From: Polytrichum commune
Taxonomy: Eukaryota; Streptophyta; Polytrichopsida; Polytrichales; Polytrichaceae
Assembly: GCA_950295325.1 (NCBI GenBank)
Contig: OX485804.1
Span: 39,854,429 to 39,918,428, forward strand
DNA length: 64,000 bases
Direction of reading: 5' to 3'
Shown in pieces: positions 59,234-64,000 of the stretch. Numbering within the stretch: the stretch's first letter is position 1; each line of letters starts with the position of its first letter. A model generated the notes under the pieces. It was not told the origin of the DNA and ran no database searches. It saw nothing but the letters and a program-made list of their open reading frames with translations. The position numbers were made by a program, and so were the translations under genes.

Positions 59234-62200
59234 ATGGCGATAGCAATGCGGCGGGCAGGGCGAGCAAGCTCTTTCCTAACCTCGTCATTACCTCGCGGAG
59301 AAATTTCCAGCACGATTTTCCGCCGTTACAATACGGCTGCGGCAACGGCTGTCGCACAGAAGGAAGATGAGCAGAGTTCGCCAACGAGGCATGCATGGAC
59401 AGCGCTTAGTGCTCTTGTAGGAGCGGCAGCCGTGTACACATCCTCTCAACAAGTGGTACTCCTCATGACCAATCTGTACTCTTCCTGTTAGTTTCCCTTC
59501 AGGTCGGATAGGAATTGGATTTCTCTTAGGGCGGACCAAAATGGCAATGCAGGTGGAGGTGGAGGATAAATGTCTTGGTTGGCTATGTCCTCATCATGAC
59601 ACACATGTCTTCGCACTCTGTCATCGTTTCTAGATATGGAGTGTGTGGAAATTGTGTTTTCCTGCCGTTTGAAGCCTCATTAGCATGTTGTGTGTCGAGA
59701 ATCTTGATCGTAAGATGTGCAATTAGGAGCCTGGGGTTTCTGTGATTTGGATCGGAATTAGATCACTTACCAGCTGAAACTTTAGGAACCAGAAGGAATT
59801 AGCAAAGCTAGTTCTAATGAGGTCTGATGTATTTATCGAATTTCATTCGATATATCGAACTTTATATCGAAGGTGTGGTATGATGCTTTGACGAAGTTTC
59901 AAGTCCTGAAGCATGAGGGGACGGTCGGGTTGTCACAGTGGAGCTGGCTATGGTGACTTTGACGTTAACCTAGTTTAGAAAGGTTGTAGTGTCACATATA
60001 CATAATTAGTAATGTACAGAGTGGTCTGCATGCTGCATAAAGTTGGACCAAAGAAATTGAGTGCATCAGCAGGAAGTGGTATTGGAACATCATAGTCTTG
60101 TAAAGCCAAGTGGCTCCAGCACTTGAAAAGCCAAGTGTTGTAATAGCAGAAATTTTTCCTCTTCATATGAACGTGGAAATGTGCTACAAATGATGAGTTT
60201 TATAATAGAGATTGTTGGAACTCCTGAAAATTAAGCTTATCTTCTAACAATTTACCAAGTACAAGTGACTTTTGTTTCGTTAAAGTCTTGTCAAAAGTGT
60301 CTAGGTTTGCATCTCTTTTAAGCTTTGTGGAACCAGTTACAGAGAGGTCCCTGGCTATGTCATCCTATTGCTTTTCATTTCCATTTTGCTACAATTCAAT
60401 CAAGAAATTAAACTCATTTAATGTGCCTTTTGATGAAGGTGTACGGAAGCTTGAATTGTTTGCTAAAGAAGAATGTGGTCCATGTAAGCATTTGGGGTCA
60501 TTGTCGTGTAATTGAAGCAAAATCCTTCTAATATGAATTTTATGTCCTATTAACCTCACAAATGTTTCTTTTGAACAAGGTTCTGCCACATTCTAAATGC
60601 AAATTGTTTTGGCTTGAATGAAATTGTACTTGTTATCAGTTGACAAAACAATCTTGTGTTCTTTGACAAACAGCTCAGCACCAAAGTGGCCCTGGCCGAA
60701 GAATGCAAAGATACGCAAAAATCTGGTGAGCACTTTTTTCCTAAGTTTCTTATCATAAGAGCTTGTTTCTGGTTAGAACAGACATATTTACAATCTACCA
60801 GTTTGATGAATACTAGTATTGCGTCACATGATTAAGTCACTTGAAAAACATTTCTGATTAAATAAGTTCCATGTTATGGTTTGATAAAAATATATCTGCG
60901 CAGTCATATTATATGTAGTTGTTTCCCATACATGCTAAGTTGACTGCACGCATACATGTGTCGGGTATGTATTCATCAAATCACTGGTATTTCTCACAGC
61001 TTTGAACCCAAATGAATGGGTTAAGTTCAAGTTGCAAGAAACCCATACTGTCAACCACAACACGAAACTTTTCAGGTGAGCATTGTATTGTGTTTGTCAC
61101 AAGCATGATGTCATGACATGTAAGCAGCCGACTTGTTGACGATTGAAGGGGGATTCATATAATGAAGTAATTGGAGTATTATTGTAATATTTGGTGGTTA
61201 CTGCACTAGGGACAATTTGTCTTGAATCTAGCACTTTCAGAAGTGTTGATTGTATTTATACACATAGTTTGGAATGTATCTAGCACTTTCAGAAGTGTTG
61301 ATTGTATGTATACACATAGTTTGGAATGTAGTTCTGCCGTTTGATTGAACATGTTTGATGGTATTTGCTTGGGTTTTTGCAAGGTTTGACCTATTGTATG
61401 AACTTTTCTTGGTGTCTATTGTGGACCAGATTCAAATTTGACTCTGAAGAAGCTCTTGGCCTACATGTGGCTTCCTGCTTGCTCACAAAGTAAGACATCT
61501 TATGTATACCTAGAGTATGAACAAAGTAGCTGGGGGTTAAGCATGGACTTAGAAACGGATATCAACTTCCTCTAATTCAAGATCATGCCAGTTTATGGAA
61601 TATCATGGAATATCATGGAAGTTGAGGTTTATTGGGTTGAACTTGAGGGCGCTATGTTGATGGAAAAAGCTTGCAACTGTCTTGAATTGCTTACTTTGCT
61701 AGTTTGGTGATATTTGCTTAATCTTTGCAGAAGATTTAAAAATATAAAAGCCACTTAGCCTCACTTCCTACATTCTGATAATTGAGAAACTATCACAGTA
61801 ACTAATTGTGTTTGATGATGTTGCTTTTCAGGGCTGCAATTGGAACCAAGAAAGATGGAAGTCCAAACATCATCATCCGCCCGTAAGAATTTTTTTTACT
61901 CATACTTCCAAACAGTCATCTTTTTAGTATATTTACTTCTGTCAAGGAGAATATGGACGATAGTAAGCTGGGTTCGTGTCTATGGTAAAGTATTGAATGA
62001 AAAGGATACAGATCCAAATTTCATACAAAGCGAATTCAAAGGACTCAATCATGCAGTCCCTCCCCAAGTGTACATAGGAGGAATCTTCTGCTTCTTATTT
62101 TATGAAATAGGACTTTATCTGGAGTATTGAGCAAATATCCACCTATCTCCTCACTGCCATTCAAATGGATTACATGTCTAATTCTGGGTGCCACTATTGC

Positions 62201-63917
62201 AGTTATACACCCATCTCTCCTCCAGACTCGAAGGGCTACTTTGATTTGATGATAAAGGTGAGGGATTCTTTGCCTGAAACTGTCTACTTTCAGTTCCATT
62301 AATCTGGGGGAATGAGGTTTGGAATCATTCACAACATCTAAAATAGCCAGTGGGCAGTGCAACGAAGGAGTGTAGCGAGGTCCTCCTGAGTTACATACAT
62401 TAAAATGAAAACAGAACACATGATCATTGCCTGTCAAATTGTTCACCTGTTTTCTCAACTTGCTTATGAGTTGAATTGCAGGTTTATCCACAAGGTCGAA
62501 TGAGTCAGCATATTGCACACCTTCAGCCAGGGGACACTCTTGAAGTTAAAGGGTGTGTAACTTGTTCTTTCAATACGATTTCCTGGCCCTCTGCCTTACA
62601 GATGCAAGCTATGATTTGCCTTCTATGTGCTTAGTTCTGTTTTGACGTCTTCTTTAACCTCCTATAGAGAGCATTGGATGTTGGAGAATACAAATTCCAC
62701 TTTTCCTGGAGCTAACTATTGGACTTGTATTCTGTAGGCCTATCCCAAAACTTCCCTATAAGCGCAACATGAAGAAAGAAATTGGAATGGTGAGTTGATT
62801 TGAGATTCACCCTTGAGATGCTGAGGAAGACAAGAACCTTGCTGAAAGTGGGGTCTCTATTCTAATAAGATGAAACCACAGGGAAAATCTTCTGATGGTA
62901 AAGAGCACCTCTCATCCAAGGCTGATGAATTCTTTTGTTCATGCAGATTGCTGGAGGTACAGGGATAACTCCGATGTTGCAGGTTATTGATGCCATCATT
63001 TCTGATCCTGAAGATAATACTCAGGTCTACGAACTTTCACTTATTTGGAGTATGTTTTTGATGTTGTGAGCCATTCAGGAGGTCAACTTTGTCCAGTTCC
63101 TGCTCCTTTGTGGAGGTTATCAACTTTGCCAAACATCTATGTGTGTTGTTTACAGATTGGTGTAATTATTATATGAGATATTTTTTATCATAAAATTATA
63201 CTTTGTTTGTTCTTCCCCATAACCCAAACTTTTTGATTGCTGTAGAGGTGATGTAGGGTTGTCAAGTTTCTTCTACTGGCGGATATTAATTTCTTTCTCT
63301 ACTTGTTTCAGATATCACTTGTTTTTGCAAATGTTACTCCTGAGGATATTTTACTGAAAGAGAAGTTGGATGCCATCTCTTTTGCCCACCCAAATTTCAA
63401 GGTGCCTACATTCTACTTGTCTGTTAGAGTAGTTGTTGATCAAAAAGTAGATGACTGGGTTCTGATTTTTTTGCTCAATACGATTAAATATTGGTTATTG
63501 ACAACTTTGCACTCTTGCACTTTTTCCATACCCAAGATAAAAAATTACCGAGTCAGGTCGGACGAGAAAACTTGTTAATAATCTAGCAATAGCCATAAGT
63601 AGAAGCGAATCAAAGTTACAGTTCGCCTGAAATGTCAACCTTTAGGAGCTTTTTTGGATTTCATACATTGCAATCATAAGGGAATAGGGTAGGAAATCTC
63701 ATTGAAGACACTTGCAAGGCGCTCATGCATATAATACTGGATGTCTTGCATGGTCTTCTTGGATGAGGTTAGGTGGTAAACATCTCAATGAATTTTGTTG
63801 CAGGTGTTTTATGTATGTGACAGGCCTTCAGAGGATTGGAAGGGTGGTAGAGGACATATCAATAAGGATGTCCTTTTGAAAGCACTACCTTCTCCATGCA
63901 ATGATTCACTTATCCTG
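59234..63917 (+). CDS. NADH-cytochrome b5 reductase, mitochondrial (CBR2-like), 3' end outside window
   Basis: FAD enzyme that passes electrons from NADH to cytochrome b5-type acceptors. Exons: 59234-59452 (or 59455), 60674-60725, 61000-61075, 61430-61489, 61832-61882, 62203-62257, 62482-62552, 62738-62789, 62947-63024, 63312-63401, 63804-63917, then a GTATGT donor; the last coding part is beyond 64000. All phases agree, giving 306 residues so far. The N terminus MAIAMRRAGRASSFL..FRRYNTAAA is Arg/Ser/Ala-rich without acids, as expected of a mitochondrial presequence, followed by a hydrophobic ALSALVGAAAVYTSS segment. Then ALNPNEWVKFKLQETHTV starts the FAD domain. The flavin motif RPYTPIS (152-158), KVYPQGRMSQH and GGTGITPMLQVIDAI (NADH-binding, from 215) are intact. 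The terminal CGPP motif must lie outside. The exon 1 donor is ambiguous by 3 nt (CAA|GTGGTA or GTG|GTACTC). Head to head with the deacetylase gene. Confidence 0.92.
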
Positions 63918-64000
63918 GTATGTATGTAGCACTTATTGTGATGATTCTCTTCTTTACATTCGTCATCTTTGGCATGTGATTATTCAATTGTTCCATATGA

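Noticed and set aside
60288-60515. Plus-strand frame with KLELFAKEECGPCKHLG, recalling a thioredoxin-like CxxC site
   Set aside because: It lies inside intron 1 of the cytochrome b5 reductase gene, cannot be spliced in phase into a larger product, and the similarity is only a few residues.

Overview
The window is nuclear DNA of a land plant. Three genes have plant-type introns (GT..AG, AT-rich, up to about 2.8 kb) and plant protein families: a CER1-like aldehyde decarbonylase, an acetylornithine deacetylase and a mitochondrial-type NADH-cytochrome b5 reductase. The CER1-like protein has wording such as [14 protein letters not shown], which I remember more from seed-free plants than from angiosperms (family-memory inference, weak). 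The sequence is AT-rich, gene-poor and full of short inverted-repeat transposons. I see no CRISPR array, operon, rRNA or convincing tRNA.

Layout. 1-4690: repeat-rich intergenic DNA. 4778-6657: a decayed, unusually GC-rich retroelement-like ORF with a GC-rich non-coding tail to about 8330. 9323-11880: a truncated CACTA (En/Spm) transposon carrying a broken TNP2-type transposase on the minus strand. 13.0-16.8 kb: a MITE, a roughly 235-bp tandem array and a 430-bp direct repeat. 21.5-35.6 kb: a MITE-dense region with a 226-bp hAT-type family (perfect 8-bp target duplications at two copies), a 305-bp CACTA-type MITE, TA-flanked mariner-type MITEs, two pogo-like elements, and roughly 500-bp elements with long terminal inverted repeats.

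Genes. 37180-49101 (minus): an intact 11-exon CER1-like gene, 627 aa, whose introns hold many MITEs; one lies 41 bp from a splice acceptor. 51733-56687 (minus): an intact 10-exon acetylornithine deacetylase gene, 434 aa, with an 18-nt microexon. 59234-63917 (plus): 11 exons of a cytochrome b5 reductase gene that runs off the right edge. The last two genes are head to head, separated by about 2.5 kb that contains three MITE-like units, one nested. The three genes serve unrelated processes (cuticular alkane synthesis, arginine/ornithine synthesis, mitochondrial electron transfer). I infer no functional cluster. The most notable content is the layered, datable transposon landscape rather than a new enzymatic system.

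Exons were joined by hand from reading-frame phase, GT/AG borders and family similarity known from memory; no database search was run.
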